Shown here piece after piece: positions 20,540 to 30,166 of a stretch of DNA of 64,000 nt. The stretch's first letter is position 1. Each line of letters starts with the position of its first letter. A model generated the notes under the pieces. It was given only the letters and a program-made list of their open reading frames with translations, made no database searches and was not told the DNA's origin. The stretch comes from Lachnospiraceae bacterium (lineage in GTDB: Bacteria > Bacillota > Clostridia > Lachnospirales > Lachnospiraceae). Made by a program: the position numbers and the translations under genes. The stretch spans positions 1-64,000 of the forward strand of contig CAAGQC010000078.1 of the NCBI GenBank assembly GCA_900771995.1, written 5' to 3'.

Positions 20540-20852
20540 GCCCAGGCAGGTAAGATAATCTGAGAGGGTATTGCGTAAGCAATCATTGGGGTATATGAGA
20601 ATATGACAAGAACCTCATCACTGATAGAAATATCGGTAATGAGGTTCTTTTGCGTTGTATCATGCTTCTGTGCGGCGTGCCATAAAACGACCGAAGGAAC
20701 AGAATCCGGTCGTTTTATTACATATTTGGGTCGATTCATGTATTATTTGTTCCGAAACGGTTTTTCTGGACTATAATAACGGAGAAAGAACCGGGAGACC
20801 GGAAACAGGGCGGAGAACTTATCTGCACCAAATACAGAAAGGATGAGAGCGT
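20540..20852. promoter_or_regulatory. Intergenic region: repeat-terminator, inverted repeat and promoter of the 20853 gene
   Basis: Holds the right copy of the 50-base repeat (20610-20659, a 17-bp stem with GAAA loop and T4), a perfect 12-bp inverted repeat ATAAAACGACCG/CGGTCGTTTTAT (20682-20693/20707-20718), the site GGGTCGATTCATG (20728-20740) and TATAAT at 20772-20777. The last two match the promoter of the paralogous gene at 38382 in sequence and spacing. Confidence 0.7.
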
Positions 20853-22397
20853 ATGAAAACAAAATGGAAAGTGCTGTGGATGAGCCTTTGTGCAGCGTGC
20901 ATCGTGCTGGTGGGCAATGGAGTGACAGTGCATGCAGAAGGACTTAGTGAAACGACTTTTGGGTATGCCTACGATGTACAAAGAGGACCTGCACCGGCAA
21001 AGAATGGAGAAATGATGCATCTGCGGGGGCTGACTGCGCCTTATAAGGCAGACGGAAGTAACACGGATTCTACCAGCGCAGGAAGCTGGACATTGACGGA
21101 AATTGGTGCTTACGGCAATGTGGATGAGGCACTGAAAACCGACGAAAATCTGGAATCTGTTGTTTCAACGGTCACCTATTATTATAGTGATTTGGACAAA
21201 AATGATGTGTGCATTCATGAGTTGAAGGATGGCGCACAGCATATTGCCTATGGTGTCATTGCAGCATCCGATGAAACCAGCAAACTTGTTTTTTTGGGAA
21301 ATTCTCTGTATGGCGGAGCAGGCTATCTGCTGTCTACCGAAGAAATAACCAAGTCGGGCGGTGTCGATGTAGAAGGAGCACGGATCGCTCCTGATTATGC
21401 CAATGGGGCACAGAAAAAGGTGCTGGCATTGGATGTGACAGACAGCTACACTTTTGCTGAGGCCGAAGAAGGCTATGCTGCACCGGCGGCAAAAGAGGTA
21501 ACGGTTACCAACATAAGCAGTGAGGAAAGCGGTGCACTGGTGATCGCTCTGGAAGGCAGTGATGCAGAAAGCTTTGAACTTGATAAAACGGCAATTACTG
21601 CCATAGCAGCAGGAGCCGGTGATACTTTTTCGGTAAAACCGAAGGAAGCTCTTAGCGCCGGAACCTATACTGCAACGGTTGCAGTAAAAGCCGCGTATGG
21701 CAATACAATGAATCCAAAGGCTGTAAGCTTTGTAGTTTCCTTTACGGTTACTGCGGGATCGACACCTGCCCCGGCAGCCCCTACGCCTGCCCCGGCAGAT
21801 CCTACGCCTGCTCCTGTAAAGCCTGCCCCGGCTTTGAAAGACAACGACGATGATGATTCTTCCGAAGCTTCAGCTGCTTTACCGGAACTGAAAACAACGA
21901 ATGTTGCAGGAGAACAGATTATTGGCTGGGATGCAATTACAACAGCACTTGCTACGCAGACAAAGGAGAAACTGCAGAGTGTATCCGGCGTCAATCAGGA
22001 TCTCCTGCATGTGGATGCAGGCGGCTCTGACAAAATCATTCCTGCCGCAGCCGTAAAAGCAGCCTCTTCCTCTGCGCTGAGGGGCCTGCATGTATTTATC
22101 GGAGATTCCGATGCGGTTACCTTCTTTACAAAGAGTGATTTGTCCGGTTACAAAGAGACGAACTTTGCCCATACGGATACCGTGGCAGATCATGCCAGAA
22201 CCATTGCGTTTACGAACAAACAGGCACTGGGTACCACTGTGGCGTTCCATACCACGGTACCGGTAAAATCCGCAACGGTGACCGTTTACAAAGTGGATGC
22301 CAACGGCAGAACCTGCATTGCAAAAACCGTATCCAATGCTGCCGGCCAGGTCTGCTTCCCGATGACCGAGACAGCAACGTATGTATTAGAATACTGA
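20853..22397 (+). CDS. Secreted modular protein with conserved C-terminal domain (paralogue of 38382)
   Basis: A 514-residue exported protein: Sec signal peptide (KTKWKVLWMSLCAACIVLVG, cleavage near VHAEG). A beta-rich N-terminal part follows, then an Ig-like/abnormal-spindle-type segment around residues 205-295 (VTNISSEESGALVIALEGSD to FVVSFTVT). A Pro/Ala/Thr linker (about 300-330) leads to a C-terminal domain of about 170 residues from LKTTNVAGEQIIGWDAI to TATYVLEY. That last domain is shared with the 38382 product at high identity and I do not recognise it. No sortase motif; surface retention is unexplained. Confidence 0.85.
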   Translation: MKTKWKVLWMSLCAACIVLVGNGVTVHAEGLSETTFGYAYDVQRGPAPAKNGEMMHLRGLTAPYKADGSNTDSTSAGSWTLTEIGAYGNVDEALKTDENLESVVSTVTYYYSDLDKNDVCIHELKDGAQHIAYGVIAASDETSKLVFLGNSLYGGAGYLLSTEEITKSGGVDVEGARIAPDYANGAQKKVLALDVTDSYTFAEAEEGYAAPAAKEVTVTNISSEESGALVIALEGSDAESFELDKTAITAIAAGAGDTFSVKPKEALSAGTYTATVAVKAAYGNTMNPKAVSFVVSFTVTAGSTPAPAAPTPAPADPTPAPVKPAPALKDNDDDDSSEASAALPELKTTNVAGEQIIGWDAITTALATQTKEKLQSVSGVNQDLLHVDAGGSDKIIPAAAVKAASSSALRGLHVFIGDSDAVTFFTKSDLSGYKETNFAHTDTVADHARTIAFTNKQALGTTVAFHTTVPVKSATVTVYKVDANGRTCIAKTVSNAAGQVCFPMTETATYVLEY

Positions 22398-22407
22398 TCG
22401 AAGGCAC

Positions 22408-23286
22408 TCAGAGGCCGGACGGACAGGATGCCTTATATTTCACGGGAGAACTTCCGGTCAGCTTTTTGAATACCCTGGAAAAATAGTAAACATCATGAAA
22501 ACCGCATTTAACAGCGACCTCGCTGCAGGTATAAAGTCCTGTGGCGAGGTATTTTTTTGCGTTTTCAATGCGGAGGTGGTTCAGGGTGGCAAAAATGGTA
22601 TCGCCGGTGGCTTTTTTGAATACGCGGTTTAGGTGATCAAAATTACAGTGGAACATTTTCTCCAGAGAACTACTGCTGATCTCGGTGCCGTAGTGGATCG
22701 TCAGATACCGTTTCAGGGAGGGAACATAGCTTGCGGTGCCGGTGGCTGTTGTCAGGGCATGCAGGCGGTGTCGGCGGTACTGCATGGCCAGAAGGGCCAG
22801 AAGCTCACAGAGCAGGCTTCCCCGCAGGTAGGATTGGAGCGGGTCGCCCTCCGTGCAGGACAGAAGCCTCGACAGTCCGGTGTTGAAGTCTTCGGCGAGA
22901 TCTTCCGCGTCGAGGTGTCCGTATTTGGGAAAACAGACCGGCGCGGCGGAATCTTCCGAAAAGGCAGATTCCCGGGCGGTGGATTCGAAGGAACCGGTCA
23001 TGCGGATTCCGTCCATGGAAAAATGCACGTAGGTGAAATCACAGGCAGTGGAGCGCAGTCCCTCATGCTCGCAGGATGGATCCAGAAGGATGTAATGCCC
23101 TCCGGTCAGCAGATATTCCCGGTCATCCTCTCTTATGGCCAGTTCACCAGAATGGATATAGTACAGAATATATTCCGGAGCCTTCCGCCGGAAATGGATA
23201 TAGGGAGGGCGGATATGGGCGGTGTCACACAGGGAGATCCGGGGTGCGGCAAAACCGCTAATCGTGTAGCAGAGATCTTTGTTCAT
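22408..23286 (-). CDS. AraC-family transcriptional regulator
   Basis: A 292-residue regulator. The N-terminal 170 residues form a cupin-like sensing domain (EYILYYIHSGELAIREDDREYLLTGG). The C-terminal 100 residues carry the two AraC helix-turn-helices (MFHCNFDHLNRVFKKATGD, then CSEVAVKCGFHDVYYFSRVFKKLTG, with the family ending SSPVKYK). It is divergent from the MATE gene at 23510 and may control it. It converges with the 20853 gene, 10 bases away. Confidence 0.92.
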   Translation of the reverse strand: MNKDLCYTISGFAAPRISLCDTAHIRPPYIHFRRKAPEYILYYIHSGELAIREDDREYLLTGGHYILLDPSCEHEGLRSTACDFTYVHFSMDGIRMTGSFESTARESAFSEDSAAPVCFPKYGHLDAEDLAEDFNTGLSRLLSCTEGDPLQSYLRGSLLCELLALLAMQYRRHRLHALTTATGTASYVPSLKRYLTIHYGTEISSSSLEKMFHCNFDHLNRVFKKATGDTIFATLNHLRIENAKKYLATGLYTCSEVAVKCGFHDVYYFSRVFKKLTGSSPVKYKASCPSGL

Positions 23287-23509
23287 AATGTCTCCTTGAA
23301 AAAAGAAAAGCGTTTAATTACATCAATAGCATACGCATATTCTGTAGAAAATACAATAGAAAGTCACTAAAATACAAAAATATAGTCACTATAATATATT
23401 CCCATGAGGAGCGCGGGGCAGTAGAATGAGTGAGGTTCCAAAAAAAGCAGAGAAGAAAAGACAGCCGAGGCGGAGGAACCGGACAGAACAGGAAAAAGAG
23501 GACAGTTAC

Positions 23510-24844
23510 ATGAAAGATATGACGCAGGGAAAACCGTTAAAACTGATCATTGGCTTCGCTATCCCCATGTTGATCGGGAATATCTTCCAACAGGTATATA
23601 ATGTGGCGGATACGGTGATCGTAGGAAGATTTCTGGGGGAGAGTGCACTGGCGGGAGTGGGCAGTACGGGAACACTGACTTATTTTCTGCTGGCGCTGGT
23701 CAGCGGCATGTGCAATGGTGCCGGACTGGTGGTGGCACAGTGCTTTGGCTGCGGAAATAAGGAGAGACTGGCGAAGACAGTGACGGCACTGGTCTGGGTG
23801 GCAGGAGTGCTGACCTGCATCATGTCGCTGATCGGAATCTTCGGTGTGGAATTTTTCCTGCGGCTCTTGAGCGTACCGGAGAATGTTATCGGCTATTCTG
23901 CAGAGTATCTGCATATCATCTATACCTTTGTCTTCGGCAGTGTGGTCTACAACGGCTGCGCGGCGATCCTGAACAGTGTGGGAGATTCCAATACACCGCT
24001 GTGGGCGGTGATCGCTTCTTCAGTGGTGAATATTGCGTTTGATCTGTTCTTTATCATTGTCTGCAAGATGGGAGTAGCGGGAGCAGCGTATGCGACGATC
24101 CTGGCACAGTGCACTTCGGCGGTGATCTGTTTTGTAAAAGTGTTCAAGGTGAGAGAAGAGATTGGATTATCCCTAATGAAGTGGAAACCGGAAGCCGGTT
24201 ATATTCATCTGGTGGTGAAGACCGGATTCCCGGCGGCATTCCAGTCCTGCATGATCGCCCTGGGCGGTATGAGTGTCCAGCGGCTGGTGAATTCCTTCGG
24301 CTCCTCCACCATGGCAGCCTACGTGGCGGCGAACAGGGTGGACAGTGTGGCCATTCAGGTCATCGTCTCCATCGGAACGGCGTTGTCGGTATTCACGGGA
24401 CAGAACATTGCGAAAAATCAATATAACAGGATTAAAGAGGCCCTCTATAAGACACTGGCGGTCATGGTGGGCGCCAGCATTTTTATCGCTGCCATGGTAC
24501 TCATTTTCCGGGTACAGTTAATGACCCTGTTCCTGGATGCCAATGAATCGGGAGAAGCCATCGGTATCGGCTGTACCTATCTGACCATCATCGGCGTGGC
24601 CTATGTGATCGCCGGGGTGATGCAGAGTTACCAGAATGTGATCCGGGGAGCCGGGGACGTCAATACCTGCATGGTGGCGGGACTGACGGAACTGTCCGGC
24701 AGGATCGTATTCGCTTACCTGTTGTCCGGGACCCTGGGAGTCACGGGAATCTGGATCGCCACACCGCTGTCCTGGAGCTGCGGCTGCGTCATACCTGTGA
24801 TCCGGTATTATTCCGGCAAATGGAAGCACAAGCGGCTGGCTTAA
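23510..24844 (+). CDS. MATE family efflux transporter
   Basis: A 444-residue inner-membrane antiporter with about 12 transmembrane segments: KLIIGFAIPMLIGNIFQQVYN start, VADTVIVGRFLG in TM1-2, and the symmetrical half beginning TGFPAAFQSCMIALGGM. It exports organic cations or drugs in exchange for Na+ or H+. The start at 23510 (GAGG upstream, MKDMTQGKPLK as in relatives) is preferred over the in-frame ATG at 23426, which would add 28 basic residues. Divergent from an AraC gene and convergent with another. Confidence 0.9.
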   Translation: MKDMTQGKPLKLIIGFAIPMLIGNIFQQVYNVADTVIVGRFLGESALAGVGSTGTLTYFLLALVSGMCNGAGLVVAQCFGCGNKERLAKTVTALVWVAGVLTCIMSLIGIFGVEFFLRLLSVPENVIGYSAEYLHIIYTFVFGSVVYNGCAAILNSVGDSNTPLWAVIASSVVNIAFDLFFIIVCKMGVAGAAYATILAQCTSAVICFVKVFKVREEIGLSLMKWKPEAGYIHLVVKTGFPAAFQSCMIALGGMSVQRLVNSFGSSTMAAYVAANRVDSVAIQVIVSIGTALSVFTGQNIAKNQYNRIKEALYKTLAVMVGASIFIAAMVLIFRVQLMTLFLDANESGEAIGIGCTYLTIIGVAYVIAGVMQSYQNVIRGAGDVNTCMVAGLTELSGRIVFAYLLSGTLGVTGIWIATPLSWSCGCVIPVIRYYSGKWKHKRLA

Positions 24845-24855
24845 ATCCGGCGCGG

Positions 24856-25854
24856 CTATTCCGGACGCATCCATCCGGCGAATTCCAGAATGGACTGGTT
24901 CTCCGCCTTTTTCTCGCTCTGCTGCATCTGCTTGCGGTATTCCCGGGGCGACATCTGCATCAGCTTGATGAAATAGCGGTTGAAGCTGGATACGGAATGG
25001 AAGCCCACCATTTCGGAAATGTCGAGAATGGAATGCTCTGTACTGCGCAACAGGATGCAGGATTTCAGGATCCGGGTATTATTCACGTAGTCTAACGGGG
25101 AAGTACCCATAATATCATGGAAGACCCGGCGGAAATGGGTGGGGCTCCAATGACACAGTTCTGCCAGATACTCGATGGTAAACTGCTGCATGTAATTTTT
25201 CTCAATATATTCCAGAGCGGGTGAGATCACCAGAGAATTTTCGGCGATCTCACCTTCTTTTTTGCGGTCCTGCAGGGCGAGGATCTCGGGGGAGCCCGGT
25301 TTCGCAGTGTCAGGGTTGGCGCCGCCGAGGCTTTCAATCCGGTACAGTTCTATATAGAGAGAGCACAACAGACTTCTGGCGCTGATCTGGTAACAGGGAT
25401 TCTGTTCTTCCAGTTCGTGGATGATATGGGATACCAGATAGTTGATGTGGGGAAAAGCTTCCTTACTGAAAATATAGCGGAACCCCGGAAAACCGTCTGT
25501 GGACAGATCGTAATTCTTCCAGGAGGCGGGGAGGAGATTGCGGAACAACTCCTTCGGATCCAGAAAGAGATAGGACCAGTGGCTCTTCGTACCGGGAGTA
25601 CTGTAAGTGGTATGCGGAACGTTACGGGGCAGTACGGTGACATCACCGGCATGGAAGCATTGCTTCTCCCCGTTGATCTCCAGAGTACCGCTGTCGGAAT
25701 GACAGATCCCGATCTCCAGACAATTATGGAAGTGAAGGCTTCCGCTGGGGATATCCGAGATCTTCCAATAATCACCGGACAGAAGCAGTACGGGAAACTG
25801 CATGGGCAGATAGTAGCTTCTGTATTCTGTAACGACGCGTTTCGACTTGGCCAT
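24856..25854 (-). CDS. AraC-family regulator, probably of the pectin locus
   Basis: A 332-residue regulator with an N-terminal cupin domain (LHFHNCLEIGICHSDSGTLEIN, VLPRNVPHTTYS) and C-terminal AraC DNA-binding domain (YLAELCHWSPTHFRRVFHDI, then ILDISEMVGFHSVSSFNRYFIKL and MSPREYRKQ). It is divergent from the sugar ABC importer genes, separated by 430 bases, a position typical of local substrate-responsive activators. That assignment is inferred from context. Confidence 0.92.
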   Translation of the reverse strand: MAKSKRVVTEYRSYYLPMQFPVLLLSGDYWKISDIPSGSLHFHNCLEIGICHSDSGTLEINGEKQCFHAGDVTVLPRNVPHTTYSTPGTKSHWSYLFLDPKELFRNLLPASWKNYDLSTDGFPGFRYIFSKEAFPHINYLVSHIIHELEEQNPCYQISARSLLCSLYIELYRIESLGGANPDTAKPGSPEILALQDRKKEGEIAENSLVISPALEYIEKNYMQQFTIEYLAELCHWSPTHFRRVFHDIMGTSPLDYVNNTRILKSCILLRSTEHSILDISEMVGFHSVSSFNRYFIKLMQMSPREYRKQMQQSEKKAENQSILEFAGWMRPE

Positions 25855-26281
25855 TTCCTACCTCCTGTGAACGGTACGCAAAATTATTGTGCATCCTGTA
25901 TGATACTGCCCGGAAATACCCGGACAGCGTGGAAATAATGACTATACATTATTTATAACAATTAAACTGGACAAAATCAACCATTATGTTGTATAAATAA
26001 CAGGTACGCTTTAGGCATCGTTTCCGAAATGACGTCTAAAAATGGCTAAAAAACTTGAATAACACGGCGCTTTTTCGGAAAATACACGTCATGCCATCAA
26101 AATACAAACGAAATAAGAAAACTTACGAAAAACGACCATGATTTATAATGGTTGTTTTTGCATAGTTTTCTATAACGTTTGATTAGAAAAATATGACAAC
26201 ATGTATGATAATATGCTTACAAGGTTACAAAAAGTGTACAAAGTGACGATAAAATATGACTGACACTTGAGGAGGTTCGAT
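25855..26281. promoter_or_regulatory. Divergent promoter region between the AraC gene and the ABC importer
   Basis: No gene. It contains a hairpin AACGACCAT/ATGGTTGTT (26131-26139/26148-26156) with a following T-run, an AT-rich stretch 26160-26215 likely to hold the importer promoter (no unambiguous -35 seen), and GGAGGT at 26271 for the 26282 gene. AraC-binding sites are expected here but cannot be picked by eye. Confidence 0.5.
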
Positions 26282-27235
26282 ATGGCAAAAAAGAATGCGG
26301 CCAACGTGGTGGGAGTGAAAACGAAAATCACTTGGAAACAAGCTTTTAAAAGAGACTGGCAATTATATCTGCTGTTGCTGTTTCCACTGATCATGGTATT
26401 TGTATTCAGCTACGGTGCATACCCGGGACTGCGGATGGCCTTCATGGATTACAAGCCGGCGAAGGGATATGCAGGCAGCGAATGGGTGGGAATGAAGACA
26501 TTCATTAAGATATTTAAGGATGCCGATTTCATCCGGGCGCTTCGTAATTCCGTAGTATTTAACCTGGCGGATCTGATCGTTGGATTCCCGATGCCGATCA
26601 TCCTGGCACTGATCCTCAATGAATTAAGATATCCCAGATTCAAGAAAGTATCCCAGACGATCCTGTATCTGCCCCACTTCCTTTCCTGGGCTATCATCGG
26701 AAGTGTAGCCATGACGATGTTCCGCCCCAACTCCGGTCTGGTAAACATCCTGTTAACCAACCTGGGAGTGATCTCCGAAGGAATTCCTTTCCTGAATGAG
26801 AAATGGCACTGGGCAGTAACTTATCTGCTGATCGGCGTATGGCAGACCATGGGATGGGGCACGATCCTCTACCTGGCAGCAATCACCGGTATCAACGGAG
26901 AACTGTACGAAGCAGCCATGATCGACGGAGCAAACCGCTGGAAGAGAATGTGGCACATCACACTTCCCGGTATCAAGAGCACAGTCGTAACACTGCTGAT
27001 CCTGAACCTCGGACGTGTCATGGGAAGTAACCTGGAGCGACTGACCGCGTTAGAGAATTCACAGGTCAAGGACTTCCAGTATCAGCTGGCTGTCTACATA
27101 TATAATAAAGGTATCGGAGCCGGAAAGTTCAGTGCGGCAACGGCGGTTGGCCTGTTCCAGTCACTGATCGGACTGATCCTGGTTCTGTTATCTGATAAAT
27201 TTGCCAAGAAGCTTGGCGAAGACGGATTACTGTAG
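26282..27235 (+). CDS. lplB: Sugar ABC transporter permease, LplB family
   Basis: A 317-residue membrane permease with six predicted helices and the EAA loop (LYEAAMIDGANRWKRMWHITLPGI) that docks the ATPase. The opening (WQLYLLLLFPLIMVFVFSYG) is typical of the LplB/YtcP branch, whose members import oligosaccharides from pectic or other plant glycans. No ATPase gene lies here; such systems usually borrow a shared MsmK-type ATPase. GGAGGT at 26271-26276 fixes the start. Operon with the next two genes. Confidence 0.93.
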   Translation: MAKKNAANVVGVKTKITWKQAFKRDWQLYLLLLFPLIMVFVFSYGAYPGLRMAFMDYKPAKGYAGSEWVGMKTFIKIFKDADFIRALRNSVVFNLADLIVGFPMPIILALILNELRYPRFKKVSQTILYLPHFLSWAIIGSVAMTMFRPNSGLVNILLTNLGVISEGIPFLNEKWHWAVTYLLIGVWQTMGWGTILYLAAITGINGELYEAAMIDGANRWKRMWHITLPGIKSTVVTLLILNLGRVMGSNLERLTALENSQVKDFQYQLAVYIYNKGIGAGKFSAATAVGLFQSLIGLILVLLSDKFAKKLGEDGLL

Positions 27236-27247
27236 GAGGTGAGTGAG

Positions 27248-28177
27248 ATGAAGAAAAAAGAAGTGAATATCAATGAAGAATCTACCTCCGCAGGCGGAGC
27301 TCATGCGGTCAACAAATTCCGCATCAGCGATTTCGTCATGATGGCAGTGATCGTCATCCTCTGCGCCAGCTGTGTATTACCTTTCCTGCATGTGGCAGTG
27401 AAATCCATTTCCGGCAATACGGCAGTAATGTCCAAAAGCGTTTACTTCTGGCCCAAGGACATCACCTTCGATGCTTACAAGAAAGTATTCGCAGATGATT
27501 CCATGACCTACTCCATGATCTTCTCGGTAATTGTTACCCTGATCTTCACGGTTCTGGGAATGTTGGTATGTACCTGTGCCGCTTATCCTCTTTCCAAGAA
27601 GAGATTAAAGGGCAAAAAGTTACTGACTTTCCTGCTAATGGTACCGATGTACTTTAGCGCCGGCATCATCCCCAGCTACCTGTTATATCAGAAGCTGCAT
27701 GTGCTGGATACCATGTGGGTATTGATCTTACCTCTGATCTATTCCCCCTACAACATGCTGATCATGAAGAACTACTTCCAGAGTACGATTCCCGACAGCC
27801 TGGAGGAATCCGCGTTCCTGGATGGCGCAACCAATTTCCAGATCTTAAGCAAGATCGTATTACCGCTGTCCAAACCGATTCTGGCAACATTGTCTCTGTT
27901 CTATGCTGTAGGACGTTGGAATGCTTATTCAGACAACATGTACTACACCAAGAGTGCGAACCTGAAGCTGATCCAGTATAAGCTGTACCAGTTGGTAGCA
28001 TCCGCAGCAGAAGCACAGACTTCCTCCCTGGCAGATACCGGCAGCGCGATCCAGTCCACTCCCGAAGTACTGCAGGCAGCCAGCATTATGTTTGTAACTA
28101 TTCCTATCATCATTATTTACCCGTTCCTGCAGAAGTACTTTGTACAGGGTACCATGATCGGAGCAGTTAAGGGTTAA
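27248..28177 (+). CDS. ytcP: Sugar ABC transporter permease, YtcP family
   Basis: A 309-residue partner permease with six helices and the EAA loop (LEESAFLDGATNFQILSKIVLPLSKP). Members of this branch end with a helix and VQGTMIGAVKG, as here. AGGAGGT at 27234-27239 places the start at the ATG 27248 rather than the GTG at 27239. Twelve bases separate it from the LplB gene. Confidence 0.93.
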   Translation: MKKKEVNINEESTSAGGAHAVNKFRISDFVMMAVIVILCASCVLPFLHVAVKSISGNTAVMSKSVYFWPKDITFDAYKKVFADDSMTYSMIFSVIVTLIFTVLGMLVCTCAAYPLSKKRLKGKKLLTFLLMVPMYFSAGIIPSYLLYQKLHVLDTMWVLILPLIYSPYNMLIMKNYFQSTIPDSLEESAFLDGATNFQILSKIVLPLSKPILATLSLFYAVGRWNAYSDNMYYTKSANLKLIQYKLYQLVASAAEAQTSSLADTGSAIQSTPEVLQAASIMFVTIPIIIIYPFLQKYFVQGTMIGAVKG

Positions 28178-28265
28178 ATAAAACCGCAACTGATAACCAT
28201 GTTAGTTTTCCCCGGGACCGGGGGTACACATAAAACTATGTATTTTAATTAAGGAGGATTGATTT

Positions 28266-29999
28266 ATGAAGAAGAATACTCTTCACAAGGTAATGGCAAC
28301 AGCACTGGTTGGTGCTATGGCTATGAGCACGCTGACCGGATGCGGCAGCAACGCTGACACAAACGCAAATGCAGATGCCGGAACAAAGGAGTCTGTAGCA
28401 GAGAGCTCCGCAGCAACAGGCACAGATGCAGGAACTTCCACTGCAGTAGCAGGTATTGACGGATGGGAGCCTTTTGCAAGCAATGTAACTTTACAGATTC
28501 CCGTATACGATCGTGGTTCTTCCGGAAACGGATGCTCCGATGTAGAGAACAACTACTGGACCAACTGGGTACAGGAGAACTTCGGTGACAAGTACAACAT
28601 CACTGTAGAATATGTAGGAATTACCCGTAGCGACGTTATGACCGATTACGCTATGCTGGCAGCAAGCCAGAGCCTTCCTACCATCTGTATGGAATATGAC
28701 TATGATAAGCTGGCAAGCTGGCAGGCAGACGGCTATCTGCAGACCTACGATGTAGAAGAGTTCAAGCAGATCGCTCCTACCTACTGGGAGACCATGGTAG
28801 AGCACGGCAACGATGCTTACACCAAGCTGGATGACGAAGATTATCTGGTACTTGGCTACAGACCTTACGGTAACACCACTTATACCTGGTGTACCTTCTA
28901 TCGTCAGGACTGGCTGGAGGAGGCAGGCTTCTCTGAGTATCCTACAGGCGACAATACCAAGCTGTTAGAGCTGTATGCGAAACTGGTAGAGAACGGTCAC
29001 AAGTATCCTTTAAGCGGTAAGAAAGTAAGCGGCGCAGGTATCGACCAGAACTATGGTTACAGAGATTATCCTCAGGATGAGACCACATGGGCAACCACCG
29101 GTGACTACCAGATCCCCGCACTGTCCACCGAGGCTCAGAAGAGATTCTTAAAATGGGAAAACGAACTGTACAACGACGGTTACTACAATCCTGAGTACTA
29201 TTTGAGAGACGCTTCCGAGGCAGAGGCAGACTTCATCAACGGTGAAGCATTTACCTGGACCGGATATGTATCTTCCAGCATGAACGTACTGAATTCCTTC
29301 TATGAGGCTAACCCCGATGCCAAGCTGGCAATCGCCGTTACTCCTTCCACCTGGACACAGGATGAGACCTGGGGATCTTCCGCTTCTTACAGACCCGGAA
29401 CCAACTTCGGTATGATGGTCGGCTTCGCTAACGATGCTACCGAGGATGAAGTAAAGGCAGCTATGATGTACCTTGAGTGGCTGAACCAGCCCGAGAACCT
29501 GTTCACCATGCAGTGGGGTGTCGAAGGCGTGAACTTCAACTATGATGACAACGGCGATCCCGTAGCAGTAGCAGATCAGACCGGTCTGGCTGAGCAGCAG
29601 GGACACAACAACAACGTAGACTACTGGTGTGCAGTAACCGCAGTTAAGACCCTTGGCTCTATCGAGAAGGACATCAAGGCAATCACCCCTCAGGGCGTTC
29701 CTCAGGACTTCTACGATCAGATCCTGGCTAACTACAACGGACAGGTTGCTATCTACGATGCAGGCAAGGCTAACTCTGACTGTCTGTTCGCAACCTCTAT
29801 CGATGCAGTAACCGAGTACAACCAGACTCTGTATGATCTGTATACCGAGTATCGTGATAAGCTGACCATGTGCCCTAAGGACCAGTTCGATGCTCTGTAT
29901 GAAGAACTGAGCCAGAAGTATCTGGATGCAGGTTATCAGGAAGTTATCGATGAGAGACAGGCTGCTCTGGATGCAGGTAACACCACCAGACTTCAGTAA
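28266..29999 (+). CDS. Extracellular solute-binding lipoprotein, family 1
   Basis: A 577-residue lipoprotein: basic start MKKNTLHK, lipobox TLTGC with Cys near residue 26, an Ala/Thr/Asp linker to about residue 60, then a long periplasmic-binding-protein fold of the LplA type (DGWEPFASNVTLQIPVYDRG onward). It captures the oligosaccharide for the two permeases. TAAGGAGGATTG lies before the start. Codon use is highly biased, consistent with abundant expression. The terminator at 30032 closes the operon. Confidence 0.93.
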   Translation: MKKNTLHKVMATALVGAMAMSTLTGCGSNADTNANADAGTKESVAESSAATGTDAGTSTAVAGIDGWEPFASNVTLQIPVYDRGSSGNGCSDVENNYWTNWVQENFGDKYNITVEYVGITRSDVMTDYAMLAASQSLPTICMEYDYDKLASWQADGYLQTYDVEEFKQIAPTYWETMVEHGNDAYTKLDDEDYLVLGYRPYGNTTYTWCTFYRQDWLEEAGFSEYPTGDNTKLLELYAKLVENGHKYPLSGKKVSGAGIDQNYGYRDYPQDETTWATTGDYQIPALSTEAQKRFLKWENELYNDGYYNPEYYLRDASEAEADFINGEAFTWTGYVSSSMNVLNSFYEANPDAKLAIAVTPSTWTQDETWGSSASYRPGTNFGMMVGFANDATEDEVKAAMMYLEWLNQPENLFTMQWGVEGVNFNYDDNGDPVAVADQTGLAEQQGHNNNVDYWCAVTAVKTLGSIEKDIKAITPQGVPQDFYDQILANYNGQVAIYDAGKANSDCLFATSIDAVTEYNQTLYDLYTEYRDKLTMCPKDQFDALYEELSQKYLDAGYQEVIDERQAALDAGNTTRLQ

Positions 30000-30031
30000 G
30001 TCACATTGAAATCATTACAGTAAGCAAATAC

Positions 30032-30062
30032 AGCCCCCAGGCGCAACTGGCTTGGGGGCTAT
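30032..30062 (+). terminator. Terminator of the importer operon
   Basis: AGCCCCCA/TGGGGGCT (30032-30039/30053-30060) with inner GC pairs; followed by ATATT rather than a long T-run, so partial read-through into GH105 is possible. Confidence 0.75.
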
Positions 30063-30166
30063 ATTAAAAAATGATTGTTTTATGTTCTTTTCCGACGGAT
30101 TGTTTTATCATAAAAACAGCTGTGGGAAAAGAATATAAAGAGCCGGAAGGCAGAAACGGAGGAATT

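Larger units (their letters stand above)
1877..20609. mobile_element. Putative integrative element or degenerate element cluster (approximate limits)
   Basis: Between the two 50-base repeats lie a serine recombinase, an excisionase-like protein, a P4-type primase-helicase, origin-like repeat arrays, RadC, a toxin-antitoxin pair and many small unknown genes, all in sequence more AT-rich than the flanking host genes. No relaxase, coupling protein or conjugation gene was recognised, so it would be mobilisable, a satellite, or decayed. The limits are inferred; the part from 17.3 to 20.5 kb could be a separate insertion. Confidence 0.5.

Noticed and set aside
22633..23370. 245-codon plus-strand ORF opposite the AraC gene
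   Set aside because: Shadow of the AraC-family gene, which has clear domain motifs on the minus strand.
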